A stretch of 64,000 nucleotides of DNA from Hyphomonadaceae bacterium TMED5 (GTDB lineage: Bacteria > Pseudomonadota > Alphaproteobacteria > Caulobacterales > Hyphomonadaceae). Shown here piece by piece: positions 1 to 8,749 of this stretch. Positions within the stretch are counted from its first letter, which is position 1. Every line of letters starts with the position of its first letter. Location: contig NHBK01000010.1 of NCBI GenBank assembly GCA_002173095.1, positions 78,371 to 142,370 on the forward strand, given 5' to 3'. A program made the position numbers and the translations under genes. The notes beneath the pieces are model-generated. The model ran no database searches. It was not told the origin of the DNA and worked only from the letters and a program-made list of their open reading frames with translations.

Positions 1-670
1 GAACATTGTCATCGTGATCGACGAGATGGCCGACCTGATGATGGTTGCCGGTAAAGAGATTGAAGCTTGTATTCAACGCCTTGCGCAAATGGCCCGTGCG
101 GCAGGCATTCACCTGATTACGGCAACGCAACGACCGTCTGTAGACGTCATCACCGGTACAATCAAAGCGAACTTCCCGACACGAGTTTCCTACAGCGTGT
201 CGTCCAAAATCGACTCCCGCACCATTCTGAACGAACAAGGCGCAGAGCAATTGCTGGGCATGGGTGACCTGCTCTACATGGCATCTGGCGGAAAGATTAA
301 ACGTCTTCACGGCCCGTTCGTATCGGATGAGGAAGTCGGCCAGATTGTGGACTTCCTGAAGTCTACGGGCGAGCCGGACTATCAGACAGACATCACCGAA
401 GAACCGGAAGACGACCCGAATGGCGGCGGTGGTTCACCGGTTATGGATGCCATGCTGGGCGGCAATGAAGAGGCGGACCTTCTGCAACAGGCTATTCAGG
501 TGGTCATGCGCGATGGCCGCGCATCCACCAGCTATGTCCAGCGCCGCCTGAAAATCGGCTATAACCGCGCCGCATCGCTGATTGAGCAGATGGAAGATAT
601 GGGCATTATCTCCGCGCCGAACCATGCCGGTAAGCGCGAGATCCTGAAAAAGAGAGAGGGCGAGGACTAA
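1..670 (+). CDS. ftsK: DNA translocase FtsK, C-terminal part (5' end outside window)
   Basis: FtsK pumps DNA at the division septum and helps resolve chromosome dimers. Only the C-terminal ~223 residues are here; the reading frame is open at base 2, so the gene starts upstream. The visible part begins in the RecA-like motor at the Walker B strand ([12 protein letters not shown]), followed by the conserved [13 protein letters not shown] segment. A linker rich in Glu, Asp and Gly comes next, then a winged-helix gamma domain ([20 protein letters not shown], roughly 50 residues from the end) that reads KOPS sites. lolA follows on the same strand after a divergent exported-protein gene, an arrangement common in alphaproteobacteria. 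The assignment is very secure. Confidence 0.97.
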   Translation, partial: NIVIVIDEMADLMMVAGKEIEACIQRLAQMARAAGIHLITATQRPSVDVITGTIKANFPTRVSYSVSSKIDSRTILNEQGAEQLLGMGDLLYMASGGKIKRLHGPFVSDEEVGQIVDFLKSTGEPDYQTDITEEPEDDPNGGGGSPVMDAMLGGNEEADLLQQAIQVVMRDGRASTSYVQRRLKIGYNRAASLIEQMEDMGIISAPNHAGKREILKKREGED

Positions 671-694
671 CGCCCCGCCCCCTGATTGGTCCGC

Positions 695-1099
695 CTAATC
701 CAGGCGCACCACGACACGTGTGCCGCGGCGTTCTTCTACGCGGTCATATTGGTCATAGCAGAATGTAGATTCATATCGCACACGCTGGCCATGCTCCCAC
801 GTGTATTGGAAGCGCGTATGACAATCATATCCTGCATAATAGGTGTTATAGCGGTGCGCGCCATGTGAGTGCGGCTCCGCATACCATTGGCCGGATGGAT
901 ACCCCGCATAGGTATAGCTGTAGGTGGTGTGGTGATGCGCAGGTGGCGGCGGAGAATTGCCAATGCTTAAACCGACACGCGCATCTGTATTCACGCCCAG
1001 ACCCAGAAGCTGGGCAGAGGCCTGCGGCGCACTCAGCGCAACAAGACCTGCAATGACAGGCGCCGAAACAGCTTTCGCCAGTTTATGTCGTTTCATCAT
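695..1099 (-). CDS. small exported protein, His/Tyr-rich
   Basis: A protein of about 134 residues of unknown function. The start at 1099 is chosen because AAGGAGG lies five bases upstream; an in-frame ATG at 1123 lies before that site. The N-terminus is a clear Sec signal peptide (MMKRHK, then a hydrophobic stretch, then SAPQASA before Q). The mature part has a PPPPAHHHTTYSY segment and many Tyr, His and Arg residues, plus two cysteines that could form a disulfide. It is probably periplasmic or surface-exposed. The gene stands alone between ftsK and lolA on the opposite strand. I recognise no family. Confidence 0.75.
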   Translation of the reverse strand: MMKRHKLAKAVSAPVIAGLVALSAPQASAQLLGLGVNTDARVGLSIGNSPPPPAHHHTTYSYTYAGYPSGQWYAEPHSHGAHRYNTYYAGYDCHTRFQYTWEHGQRVRYESTFCYDQYDRVEERRGTRVVVRLD

Positions 1100-1446
1100 G
1101 ATCGCCTCCTTATGGCTGTTCATGACGAACTGACGGCTGCTCTCAATTTTTTATTCCCGAGCAATGTGATTCTTTTCTGCAGAACGGCGACATACAGTCA
1201 GGCCTGTGTGATGCCATCGCCTCTTGCGCAACAGCGCTCGCAAATGAAAGTCACAGCAGAACAGCACTGCGAATGGAACGTTTGAAGCTATGGAACATTA
1301 CTCTAGCCCGAACGAGATAATTCATTGTCGGATTTATAATTTTGCTGAACGTCAGGCAACGAATCTAGGCGACACGCCGCAATTAAGCCCTATTGTGGTG
1401 AAGAGGGCATTCTAGATACAAAGCCTGATAAGTAATGGAGTGCCAA
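1100..1446. other. intergenic region between divergent exported-protein gene and lolA
   Basis: About 350 bases without a convincing gene. It holds the ribosome-binding site of the minus-strand exported protein (AAGGAGG near 1105-1111) and, at its other end, GGAG at 1437-1440 for lolA. Promoters for both divergent genes must lie here, but no strong -35/-10 pair stands out. An open plus-strand frame across 1085-1285 lacks a ribosome-binding site and protein character. Confidence 0.5.
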
Positions 1447-2130
1447 ATGTTCAATTTTGCGAACTGGATCCTCTCAGGTGCCATTCTGAGCTCGCCCTTC
1501 GCCCTGACGGAGACGGCCCAGATGGAAACGCCCGCAGCTGTCACGACAGAAGCAGTGGCTGAAGTCGAAATCGCTACGCCGGTGTTTGACCGGGAAGAAG
1601 CGCTCGCACGCGCGAACGAAGCGCTGAATGCGATTGATACAGCACGCGGCAGCTTTTCTCAGCTGGACCCGAACAATCATGTGTCCACAGGTACGTTCTA
1701 TCTGAACCGTCCAGGTCGTCTGCGATTTGAATATGATGCGCCAATCCCTCTGCTCATCGTATCAGACGGCACAACGCTCGCCATTGAGGACCGCGATCTG
1801 GAAACGGTAGACCGTGTGCCATTGGCCTCTACACCGCTAAACCTCATTCTGCGCCGGAACACCAATCTGGCTGAACATGCTGAAATTCTGTCGATCGAGC
1901 AAAAGCCCGGCTTCACCGCCATCCGCATTGCAGACCGCGCAGGCGAGGCTGAAGGTGAACTGGAGCTCTTCTTCGACCCGGACACCTATCAACTGGCCCG
2001 CTGGGAAGCGACAGACATGACCGGCGCGATTACCACGGTTCAGCTGACGGATATGGAGCTTGGTGTCTCTGTTGACCCACGCCTGTTCCGAATTGATGAC
2101 CCGGAAGATGAGGATGAGCGCCGCCGCTAA
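1447..2130 (+). CDS. lolA: outer-membrane lipoprotein carrier protein LolA
   Basis: LolA is the periplasmic chaperone that takes lipoproteins from LolCDE to the outer membrane. The protein is 227 residues when started at 1447, where GGAG sits six bases upstream; the ATG at 1435 precedes that site. The N-terminus is hydrophobic and signal-like, followed by an acidic/Ala-rich linker to about residue 45. The LolA fold is recognisable from GSFSQLDPNNHVSTGTFYLNRPGRLRFEYD, then LLIVSDGTTLAIEDRDL, and VSVDPRLFRI near the end. The tail is acidic and Arg-rich. Its position after ftsK supports the call. Confidence 0.92.
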   Translation: MFNFANWILSGAILSSPFALTETAQMETPAAVTTEAVAEVEIATPVFDREEALARANEALNAIDTARGSFSQLDPNNHVSTGTFYLNRPGRLRFEYDAPIPLLIVSDGTTLAIEDRDLETVDRVPLASTPLNLILRRNTNLAEHAEILSIEQKPGFTAIRIADRAGEAEGELELFFDPDTYQLARWEATDMTGAITTVQLTDMELGVSVDPRLFRIDDPEDEDERRR

Positions 2131-2154
2131 GCGCAACGACCATTCAGGCAAAAT

Positions 2155-2190
2155 AAAACCGCTCTCAATCGGGAGCGGTTTTTCTTTTTT
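2155..2190. terminator. bidirectional terminator between lolA and phaR
   Basis: AAAACCGCTC pairs with GAGCGGTTTT across an eight-base loop, followed by a T-rich run on the plus strand and an A-run on the other side. It lies between convergent lolA and phaR and can serve both. Confidence 0.88.
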
Positions 2191-2806
2191 AGTCTGTCTT
2201 CGGAGGCGTTGAGAGCTTGGTGAGCTGAGCCTGCATATCCGCCATCTGCTTTTGAAGCGCCTCTATCGTATCGGCCTCCTCAGCCTTATCGGCGTTGCGC
2301 GCTTTACGAACTGGCGGCTCATCATCTGCCTCCGTTTTCGGGCGCACCGGCGTACCGGCGGTAAAGAGATTCATGGAGCGCTCGAACATTTCGAAATTGC
2401 GGCGCGCCTGATCTTCAAACAGAGCCATCGGATTGCCTGGCGTTCCACCCGCCATCAGGTCACGCCAGCGCTCCTGATTCTTGGTGAAATTATTCATCGC
2501 CATGTCGAGATAAGTTGGCAGCGCAGATGAAACGCTATCGCCGTAAAACCGGATAACCTGACGAAGGAAATTCACCGGCAATGCATTGCCGCCCTTATTT
2601 TCCTGCTCAAAAATGATCTGAGACAGAACCGAACGTGTCAGGTCTTCGCCAGACTTGGCGTCCTGCACCACAAAATCCTTGCCCTCACGTACCAGATTGC
2701 TCAGATGCTCCAGCGTCACATAAGAGCTGGACGACGTATCGTAGAGCCGTCGGTTGGCGTATTTTTTGATGATGATCGGGTCATCAATGTTCGATGTATC
2801 CGCCAC
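2189..2806 (-). CDS. phaR: polyhydroxyalkanoate synthesis regulator PhaR
   Basis: PhaR is a repressor that senses PHB granules and controls phasin and PHA genes. The 205-residue protein shows the PHB/PHA accumulation regulator DNA-binding domain at about residues 10-70 (IIKKYANRRLYDTSSSSYVTL), then the PHB-binding segment (SVLSQIIFEQENKGGNALPVNFLRQ, 75-125). The C-terminal third is charged and ends in a probable coiled coil (EALQKQMADMQAQLTKL). It is divergent from phaB across 350 bases, so it may control that gene as well as itself. Confidence 0.95.
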   Translation of the reverse strand: MADTSNIDDPIIIKKYANRRLYDTSSSSYVTLEHLSNLVREGKDFVVQDAKSGEDLTRSVLSQIIFEQENKGGNALPVNFLRQVIRFYGDSVSSALPTYLDMAMNNFTKNQERWRDLMAGGTPGNPMALFEDQARRNFEMFERSMNLFTAGTPVRPKTEADDEPPVRKARNADKAEEADTIEALQKQMADMQAQLTKLSTPPKTD

Positions 2807-3157
2807 GTATTTTACCTTCCCTCGCCTTTGCAGGAATCTTTATTCCATCAGACTTTTATGCGTCTTCTTCGCGCTTTGTATCATAAAGTCTTTAAATCAC
2901 AGTTTCGCGTTTGCAGCAAAACCAGACTTCCATCTATCCAAATGACGGATAAATCAACTTCTATGTTAATTTGGAATAATCTAAATCCAGTTTGCAATAG
3001 GCGTTGACAAGGACGGAAATCCTTGGCCTTTCAAGTATATCAAGGGCGAAAAGACCCGGAACGTAGTTTCCAATCGTGAATGCACCATAATTGCTGCATG
3101 AGCTTACAGATCCAAAAGGACAAAGCTCAGCAGCATCTCAGCTTGGGGAGAAAGAGC
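2807..3157. other. phaR-phaB divergent intergenic region
   Basis: About 350 bases between divergent phaR and phaB, locally AT-rich. It contains the inverted repeat TTGC-A-GCAA at 2911-2919 and a short stem CAAGGA/TCCTTG at about 3008-3025. GGGGAG at 3145-3150 serves phaB. No gene is seen. Confidence 0.5.
2911..2919. promoter_or_regulatory. candidate PhaR-type inverted repeat
   Basis: TTGC-A-GCAA is a perfect short palindrome between phaR and phaB. TGC/GCA-containing dyads have been described as PhaR targets, from memory. A nine-base dyad is short, so the assignment is tentative. Confidence 0.3.
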
Positions 3158-3883
3158 ATGAGTAAAGTCGCAGTCGTCACTGGCGGCACGCGTGGTATTG
3201 GCCGCGCAATCAGCGAGCGTCTGGTAAAAGATGGATACAAGGTCGCAGCCACATATGCTGGTAATGATGAAGCCGCACAGGCCTGTGCAGCAGAAATCGG
3301 CGTATCTGTATTCAAATTCGATGTAGGTGATTTCGACGCCTGCGCCGAAGGCATTGCCAAAATCGAAGCCGAACTCGGCGCTATCGATGTTCTGGTGAAC
3401 AATGCCGGCATCACTTGGGATGCACCATTCCATAAAATGAGCAAGGAAGCCTGGAGCAAGGTCATCAATGTTGACCTCGATTCCGCTTTCAACATGACGC
3501 GCAATGTCTGGGAAGGCATGCGTGATCGTGGCTTTGGCCGCGTTATCAACATTTCTTCGATCAATGGTCAGAAGGGCCAGTTCACGCAAGCGAACTATTC
3601 TGCTGCCAAGGCAGGCCTGATCGGCTTCACCAAAGCTCTGGCTTATGAAGGCGCGAAGAAAGGCATTACCAGCAATGTTGTGGCTCCGGGTTATATCGAC
3701 ACGGAAATGCTGCGTGCTGTGAAGCCTGAAGTGCTTCAGGGCATCATCTCGACAATTCCAACGGGTCGCCTTGGCGCTCCGGAAGAGATTGCGAGCATGG
3801 TTGCATACCTGGCAAGCGAAGAAGCTGCCTTCATCAACGGTGCAACCATGACCGTGAATGGCGCGCAATATATTGCAGGCTAA
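3158..3883 (+). CDS. phaB: acetoacetyl-CoA reductase PhaB
   Basis: This enzyme reduces acetoacetyl-CoA to (R)-3-hydroxybutyryl-CoA with NADPH, the second step of polyhydroxybutyrate synthesis. The protein is 241 residues, the usual length for PhaB, when started at the ATG behind GGGGAG. It is a short-chain dehydrogenase with the nucleotide motif TGGTRGIG at 8-15, NNAG at 81-84, Ser134 in NISSING, and Tyr147-x3-Lys151 (YSAAK). The FabG-like family is close, but the sequence around GQFTQANYSAAKAG and the neighbouring phaR favour PhaB. No phaA or phaC gene is adjacent. Confidence 0.93.
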   Translation: MSKVAVVTGGTRGIGRAISERLVKDGYKVAATYAGNDEAAQACAAEIGVSVFKFDVGDFDACAEGIAKIEAELGAIDVLVNNAGITWDAPFHKMSKEAWSKVINVDLDSAFNMTRNVWEGMRDRGFGRVINISSINGQKGQFTQANYSAAKAGLIGFTKALAYEGAKKGITSNVVAPGYIDTEMLRAVKPEVLQGIISTIPTGRLGAPEEIASMVAYLASEEAAFINGATMTVNGAQYIAG

Positions 3884-3914
3884 GGCCACGCCATAACGGA
3901 ATAGCAAACAATTA

Positions 3915-3967
3915 CAGGCGGTAATGGGAAGGTCGGACTGACGCCCCATTGCCGCCTTTTTTATTTT
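3915..3967 (+). terminator. terminator after phaB
   Basis: AGGCGGTAATGGG pairs with CCCATTGCCGCCT (one mismatch) around a 15-18 base loop and is followed by TTTTTTATTTT. It separates phaB from the next plus-strand gene. Confidence 0.85.
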
Positions 3968-3980
3968 GCATATTCCTGTA

Positions 3981-4757
3981 ATGAAACCTGTACTCGCATA
4001 CTCATTTTCAAAGGCTCTGACGACTGCCCTTCTCGGCGGTTTGATCGTGAGTCTGCCTGTGAGTGCGCAGTCCTCGGCTCTTGCACCGGCACCACAGGAA
4101 CAGACCGATGCAAGCGAGCCAGTCTTCGGCCCGCTGTTTGCGGCCAATCCGATTTTTCAGGATGGACTAACCGCGTTTCAGACCCTTGATGGGCGGAGTT
4201 TCCGACTGGAACGACGCGGTAATCTCACCCTTTTCCAACAGGACGGTCAGACCGAAGTCTGGGCACTTGAAACCGTGCCTGGCCCACGTGGCGATGAGTT
4301 TTTAAAGAATGATGTTGGCCGACTGTTTGTCCGTCTCACCGACCTTGGAGGCGTCATACTCTACAGCGCCTCTCACCCACAGGGCATGCCAGTGGACCCG
4401 ATCGCAGAACCAGAAGCAATTGATCGCCCAAGGTTCAATGCGGATATGTCCAACAGCCTGACATTGTATCTGTCTTTACGGACAGGACACCCGATCTCTG
4501 TTTCTATTGAAGATCTCGACCACCATACAGCCCGCTGGCTACAGGATGCAGCACGCATCGCCGGAGAAAGCCTTGTTGGCAACCCGGACGAGGCCGCTGA
4601 TATCCACCGGCTTGAAGTTCGCACAGGCAGTGTGCCAGAACTCGACCTCTCCGATGAAGGCACGCTGATAGTGTATGTGAATCCTGATGACAGGTTTGAA
4701 GGCCGGCCATCATCAGATCGCGTCACGATTTTCCTTAAAAACCGGATGGCGAGCTAG
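3981..4757 (+). CDS. exported protein of unknown function (possibly DUF4908-like)
   Basis: A protein of 258 residues with an N-terminal signal peptide (MKPVLAYSFSKALTTALLGGLIVSLPVSAQ). The mature part contains FRLERRGNLTLFQQDGQTEVWALETVPGPRGDEFLKNDVGRLFVRLTDLGGVILY, which suggests a beta-rich periplasmic domain, and it ends in a strand-like VTIFLKNRMAS. I recall a caulobacterial domain of this style (DUF4908) but cannot confirm the match. The ATG at 3981 was preferred over an upstream TTG because it begins the signal peptide; no strong ribosome-binding site is visible. It is convergent with the DUF971 gene. Confidence 0.75.
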   Translation: MKPVLAYSFSKALTTALLGGLIVSLPVSAQSSALAPAPQEQTDASEPVFGPLFAANPIFQDGLTAFQTLDGRSFRLERRGNLTLFQQDGQTEVWALETVPGPRGDEFLKNDVGRLFVRLTDLGGVILYSASHPQGMPVDPIAEPEAIDRPRFNADMSNSLTLYLSLRTGHPISVSIEDLDHHTARWLQDAARIAGESLVGNPDEAADIHRLEVRTGSVPELDLSDEGTLIVYVNPDDRFEGRPSSDRVTIFLKNRMAS

Positions 4758-4760
4758 GGC

Positions 4761-5105
4761 CTATTTACCCTGAAACTCTGCGACGCGTGCCTGATAGGCA
4801 GCATAAAGCTCGTCTTTGCGTGCGCCAAAATCCTGAAGCAGCGGCCAGGTGAACAAGCCTGAATCATGCCCATCATCAAAGATGATTCGGACAGCATAGC
4901 GCCCAACCGGTTCAGCACGGTTCACGCCAATATCAGCTTTGCCCATGACAGGCGGCGGCTTCTGGCCCGCATGGCCCTGCACTTCGGCCGAAGGGCTCTC
5001 CACGCGCAGCAATTCATACGGAATGTCGTGAGAGCTTGCATCGTCATATTCGACGGTCAGACATTTCTCATCCGACCGGAAGCGCAGACGTGTTGGGTGG
5101 GGCAT
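4761..5105 (-). CDS. DUF971 domain protein
   Basis: A protein of 114 residues belonging to DUF971, the fold also found at the N-terminus of gamma-butyrobetaine hydroxylase. Typical features are LRFRSDEKCLTVEYDD near the start, IPYELLRVESPSAEVQGH, and VGRYAVRIIFDDGHDSGLFTW. Stand-alone members are often linked to Fe-S or Mrp-type genes, but their role is unresolved. Its ATG overlaps the stop codon of the Trm112-like gene by one base (TAATG), so translation is probably coupled. It is the last gene of the LON-Trm112-DUF971 set. Confidence 0.9.
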   Translation of the reverse strand: MPHPTRLRFRSDEKCLTVEYDDASSHDIPYELLRVESPSAEVQGHAGQKPPPVMGKADIGVNRAEPVGRYAVRIIFDDGHDSGLFTWPLLQDFGARKDELYAAYQARVAEFQGK

Positions 5106-5311
5106 TATTCGGTAACTTCGGACGGTTCCAGTTCGCGAGCCTCATCCGCCAGCATGATCGGCACGCCGTCGCGGATAGGGTAAGCCAGTCCCGCCTTTTG
5201 AGACACCAGCTCAGATGCTTCCGGATCGTAGATCAGCGGACCGCGCGAAATCGGACAAACCAGAATTTCCAGCAGCTTAGGGTCCAGCCCGTCAGCATTC
5301 AGTTCCGCCAT
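5105..5311 (-). CDS. Trm112/UPF0434 family small protein
   Basis: A 68-residue protein of the Trm112-like family (E. coli YcaR type). The signature is [21 protein letters not shown] near the N-terminus and [12 protein letters not shown] in the middle. Eukaryotic Trm112 activates methyltransferases; the bacterial members have a similar fold but no settled partner. The start at 5311 lies 13 bases inside the 3' end of the LON-domain gene, and the stop overlaps the DUF971 start, which suggests a tightly coupled operon. Only one of the usual zinc-binding cysteines is present. Confidence 0.9.
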   Translation of the reverse strand: MAELNADGLDPKLLEILVCPISRGPLIYDPEASELVSQKAGLAYPIRDGVPIMLADEARELEPSEVTE

Positions 5312-5955
5312 TTTGGGTCTCCATTTCCGGCATCGTCCATGCGAAACAAAGCTATCAGACATTCCATCCGGCTATTCAAGTCACGAGCTTCCAGCAGAGC
5401 CTGTTTTTCGATCGGCGCAAACGGGAAGCCCGCAGCAAGCGCATTGACCAGAGCCTCAATGGGAGCATCCTCCAATGAGGTGCGGTCGGCTGCGAGATTG
5501 TTTCGCTCGAAATAGCCATCCATTTCTGACACCAGTTCATCGCGGAATTTCGGGTTCAGAACATCCGTCTCTGTCAGATCGCGCTCATAGACCGACCAGT
5601 CAGCACGCACTTCTCGATACGGCGCGGCGAGCGGCAATTCTTCATCGATCTGAAAACGGGAAACACCACGAAGCGTAATCAGATAGCGCCCATCCTGTGT
5701 TTCTGAATAGCTGACGATTTCGCCAAGGGTTCCGACAGGTGCGATTTCCGGATGATGTTTGGGCCCCGCGCCGAGCGCCTGAACCATTCCGATGTAACGA
5801 TCACCCTGCATCGCGTCATCGATCATATTCAGATAGCGCGGTTCAAAAATATTCAGGGGCAGCAATCCCTGCGGAAACAGGAGCGCGCCAAGAAGCGGAA
5901 ATACCGGAAACACATCCGGTAAATCTTCGATATTTTGAATGTCTCGTTCAGTCAT
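5299..5955 (-). CDS. LON peptidase substrate-binding domain protein
   Basis: A 218-residue protein consisting of the N-terminal LON domain without the ATPase or protease parts. It starts with the typical pattern [38 protein letters not shown], followed by IGMVQ and, later, [31 protein letters not shown]. The C-terminal helices ([31 protein letters not shown]) are also typical of this family. Its role is unknown; proteins like this may bind substrates for quality control. It leads an operon with the Trm112-like and DUF971 genes and follows the thioredoxin-TPR gene by 54 bases. Confidence 0.92.
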   Translation of the reverse strand: MTERDIQNIEDLPDVFPVFPLLGALLFPQGLLPLNIFEPRYLNMIDDAMQGDRYIGMVQALGAGPKHHPEIAPVGTLGEIVSYSETQDGRYLITLRGVSRFQIDEELPLAAPYREVRADWSVYERDLTETDVLNPKFRDELVSEMDGYFERNNLAADRTSLEDAPIEALVNALAAGFPFAPIEKQALLEARDLNSRMECLIALFRMDDAGNGDPKWRN

Positions 5956-6009
5956 TTCGGCCCTCTTCTCCCTAGATTTGGGTCTGAGAGCCGAAAATTC
6001 CAGTCCAAA

Positions 6010-6906
6010 TCAGGAGAAGACGAGAGAGGAAAGCTTGCGACGACCTTTTTTGGTCACTTCCGCTTTCGCGCCAGCCGCTTCAAACAGCTTCAGAAGAAGT
6101 TCTTTGGCAGCGCCTTCATTCCAGCTCATGTCTTTCTCAAGAATTGAGAACAGCGTAGCGCTGGCTTCATCGTGCTTGCCCGCAGCAATTTCCGCTTCTG
6201 CCAGTTCATAGCGCAGATCGAAGTTTTCCGGGTCCGCTGCAATTTTGCTGCGGAGATCGGCCAGCTCATCCGGTTCAGCCGGAGTGGCCGTCAGTTCCAG
6301 CGCGGTGATAACGCCCTTCACATCCGGGTTTGAACGCTGATCTTCCGGGACCATGTCCAGAATTTGTTGAGCGCGCTCATGGTCGTCATTTGCGAGATAA
6401 CAGCGCGCAAGACCCGCCAGCGCTTCTACATGAGTCTGATCCTGCTGCAGAACGGCAGAATAAAGCTGCGCTGCGCCGCCAACATCACCGGACTGGAACA
6501 ATTGCGCCGCCTGCTCAACCGCCTGATCGAGCTGTTGCGCGCCGGACGTAGAAGACAAAAGACGGTCCACAAACTGCTGAACCTGAGGTTCAGGCTGAGC
6601 GCCCATGAAAGCATCTACAGGACGACCATCAACAAAGCCGAATACAGCAGGGATGGAGCGTACGCCAAGCTGGCCAGCAACGCCCTGATTTTCATCCATG
6701 TTGATTTTGACGAGCTTCACCTTGCCGCCATTGTCGCGAACGACTTTTTCCAGCGTTGGGGTAAGCTGACGACATGGGCCACACCAGGGTGCCCAGAAAT
6801 CAACGAGTACAACGGCATCTTTCGAAGCTTCCACAACATCCGTCATGAAAGACTGGTCTGTACCCTCAACAATGACGTCTGGCGTCGCGCCGGTGCTTAA
6901 ATCCAT
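6010..6906 (-). CDS. thioredoxin-TPR chaperone (CnoX/YbbN family)
   Basis: A 298-residue protein with an N-terminal thioredoxin domain (about 10-115) carrying the intact redox motif WCGPC at 41-45, and the cis-Pro region RSIPAVFGFVDG. The remainder (about 125-290) is helical and TPR-like, with repeats such as AAQLYSAVLQQDQTHVEALAGLARCYLANDDHERAQQIL. This architecture matches CnoX/YbbN, which protects proteins from aggregation and oxidation and hands them to GroEL. E. coli YbbN has lost one cysteine, but in Caulobacter-like members both remain, as here. It acts in the cytoplasm and is probably cotranscribed with the LON-domain gene. Confidence 0.92.
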   Translation of the reverse strand: MDLSTGATPDVIVEGTDQSFMTDVVEASKDAVVLVDFWAPWCGPCRQLTPTLEKVVRDNGGKVKLVKINMDENQGVAGQLGVRSIPAVFGFVDGRPVDAFMGAQPEPQVQQFVDRLLSSTSGAQQLDQAVEQAAQLFQSGDVGGAAQLYSAVLQQDQTHVEALAGLARCYLANDDHERAQQILDMVPEDQRSNPDVKGVITALELTATPAEPDELADLRSKIAADPENFDLRYELAEAEIAAGKHDEASATLFSILEKDMSWNEGAAKELLLKLFEAAGAKAEVTKKGRRKLSSLVFS

Positions 6907-7102
6907 TTGTGTCTCCGTGGACCTTTTGGTCGAAACGATTTCCCCTCAGATGGTGACATACCGGGCATACACAAGCCGGAGCACCATCCAGAAACATAAT
7001 TCTGTGTCCGAATTATCAGTTCCGGCCCCCTGACTGCAAGCTTGCGATAGCAAACAAGCTTTTGAGACATGTATATAGCTGCAAACTGAGCGGAGAATTC
7101 TG

Positions 7103-7414
7103 ATGGCTCTGGAACTGAGACCCAATTGCGAATGCTGCGATAAAGATCTGCCGGTCGACGCTATGGACGCCATGATCTGCACCTATGAATGCACTTTCTG
7201 CAAAACGTGCGTCGATGAGGTGCTCTCCAATGTCTGCCCGAATTGCGGCGGCGGGTTTTCTTCCCGCCCCATCCGGCCCGCAAAAGACTGGCGCAAAGGC
7301 GTCTCTCGGAAGCATCAGCCGCCATCTGACAAACGCCACTTGCTCAATTACGAGATGGATGACATTCGCGCGCTTTCAGAGCGCCTGAAAAATGTGCCAC
7401 CGGAAGATCGATAG
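7103..7414 (+). CDS. DUF1272 cysteine-rich zinc-binding-type protein
   Basis: A protein of 103 residues that starts MALELRPNCECCDKDLP and continues with CTYECTFCKTCVDEVLSNVCPNCGGGF, the standard DUF1272 pattern. The eight or so cysteines in pairs suggest one or two zinc knuckles. The C-terminal third (RKGVSRKHQPPSDKRHLL) is basic. The function is unknown. GGAG lies about ten bases upstream of the ATG. The gene is convergent with the prolyl-tRNA editing gene, with only four bases between their ends. Confidence 0.92.
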   Translation: MALELRPNCECCDKDLPVDAMDAMICTYECTFCKTCVDEVLSNVCPNCGGGFSSRPIRPAKDWRKGVSRKHQPPSDKRHLLNYEMDDIRALSERLKNVPPEDR

Positions 7415-7418
7415 CGAC

Positions 7419-7925
7419 TTAAAGGTCTTCCAGTTCGGAAAAGTCGATCACTTCGCAGCCATGCCCCGTATGCGCCAAAAAGCGCTCAAAATCGGCGCGG
7501 GAGATGGCGGTCGTCAAGTCATTGCGCAGTGGATGAAAATTCAGAAGATCAAAATCGCTCAGCGTCTTCTCCAGCAGGAAGCGCACATGATGACCTGTAT
7601 CATTTGCGAGCGCGAAGGCGGTCACCGATCCCGGCACCACGCCTAGATGGGTCTCCATCAATTCCGCCGGCGCGAAAGACAAACGCCCTGTACCAATGGC
7701 CTTGTGAAGACGGTTTAGCTTCAGCTGTGTTTCTGCCTCAGCCGAGATCAGGATGAGCTGGCCGGCCTTGTCTTTCATAAACAGGTTTTTCGAATGACCG
7801 CCCGGCATGCCCGCTTTCAGGTCTCGACCCTCTTCAACGGTGAATGTCGGGGCATGCTGATGGGTGCGGACCGGAATATCCAGCTTATCAAACACCGCAA
7901 ACAGATCATCGGAAGTCATTGGCAT
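7419..7925 (-). CDS. prolyl-tRNA editing protein (ProX/YbaK-like deacylase)
   Basis: A 168-residue single-domain protein of the INS/YbaK superfamily, which hydrolyses mischarged tRNA in trans (Ala-tRNA-Pro for the ProX type). Typical segments are HQHAPTFTVEEGRDLKAGMPGGHSKNLFMKDKAGQLILISAEAE with the conserved Lys in KNLFMKD, and VVPGSVTAFALANDTGHHVRFLLEK, which carries the GxxxP-type loop. The gene may start two codons later at 7919. It is a free-standing editing factor and lies alone. Confidence 0.9.
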   Translation of the reverse strand: MPMTSDDLFAVFDKLDIPVRTHQHAPTFTVEEGRDLKAGMPGGHSKNLFMKDKAGQLILISAEAETQLKLNRLHKAIGTGRLSFAPAELMETHLGVVPGSVTAFALANDTGHHVRFLLEKTLSDFDLLNFHPLRNDLTTAISRADFERFLAHTGHGCEVIDFSELEDL

Positions 7926-7999
7926 GGCTTACTCTTGCGTCCCCGCATTCCTTACTGTTGAACTCATCGGCAGAGACCATGGCCAGTCCTGAGGACCCG

Positions 8000-8749
8000 A
8001 TGCAACTGGATTGTTACAGAATTTATTCCCACGCCCCAAAAATCGTACCGGGCAATTCCCGACGCGAATGGATGGATGCTTTTCAGGATCGACACCCTTA
8101 TCGGTGCCTGCCGCTGACAATGGCGAACTCTACAGGTTGGGAAATCCTCTGCCCTATCGATATCGAAATCGAATGGGATGGCGGCGAGTTGGAAGATGCG
8201 ATCCGCATCACCAGTTCTGCAGGCGAAGCCCATGTGAAGTCCTTTGCCGGAAGCCACTTCCGACGCGGCATTGTCACCATGCATACAGGGCATTTGTTCC
8301 GCACACCGCCAGGCTGGGCTGTATGGTGTTCTGGTGCGCCGAACTGGCCAAAAGATGGCATCGCTCCGCTTTCTGGTCTGGTCGAAACCGACTGGCTTCC
8401 CTTCCCTTTCACCATGAATTGGCAAATGACGCGGCCAGGCAAAGTGCGGTTCGAAAAGGATGAGCCTTTCTGTTTCATCACACTGATGGAACATGACCGA
8501 CTGGAAGAGATCACACCTCAGCTGCGTATGCTGGACGACAATGCGGAGCTGAAACATGAGTTTCAGGCCTGGGCAGACAGCCGCGCAGACTTCAACAAGC
8601 GCCTCGCCGGACGCGAGGAAGAAGCCATGCGTGATAAATGGCAGCGCCATTATATGCGCGGCACGAAATCTACTGGTGATCGGGCAGAAACATCTCATAA
8701 GACAAAACGCCGTCTGCCTGCGCCTGTTGAGTTCAAACCGGAAAACTGA
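8000..8749 (+). CDS. DUF6065 family protein
   Basis: A protein of 249 residues that matches, from memory, the DUF6065 family: WEILCPIDIEIEWDGG, SHFRRGIVTMHTGHLFRTPPGWAVWCSGAPNWPKDGIAPLSGLVETDWLPFPFTMNWQMTRPGKVRFEKDEPFCFI. The pattern is rich in Trp and Pro and has no signal peptide. The function is unknown. The C-terminal 60 residues are basic and probably disordered. GAGG lies five bases before the ATG at 8000; another ATG at 7979 is possible. The stop codon overlaps the next start (TGATG), so it forms a two-gene unit with the nuclease-like lipoprotein. Confidence 0.82.
   Translation: MQLDCYRIYSHAPKIVPGNSRREWMDAFQDRHPYRCLPLTMANSTGWEILCPIDIEIEWDGGELEDAIRITSSAGEAHVKSFAGSHFRRGIVTMHTGHLFRTPPGWAVWCSGAPNWPKDGIAPLSGLVETDWLPFPFTMNWQMTRPGKVRFEKDEPFCFITLMEHDRLEEITPQLRMLDDNAELKHEFQAWADSRADFNKRLAGREEEAMRDKWQRHYMRGTKSTGDRAETSHKTKRRLPAPVEFKPEN

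Noticed and set aside
3104..4147. 347-codon open frame opposite phaB
   Set aside because: It is antisense to phaB and the next exported protein, both of which are strongly supported; its product has no family pattern and no ribosome-binding site.
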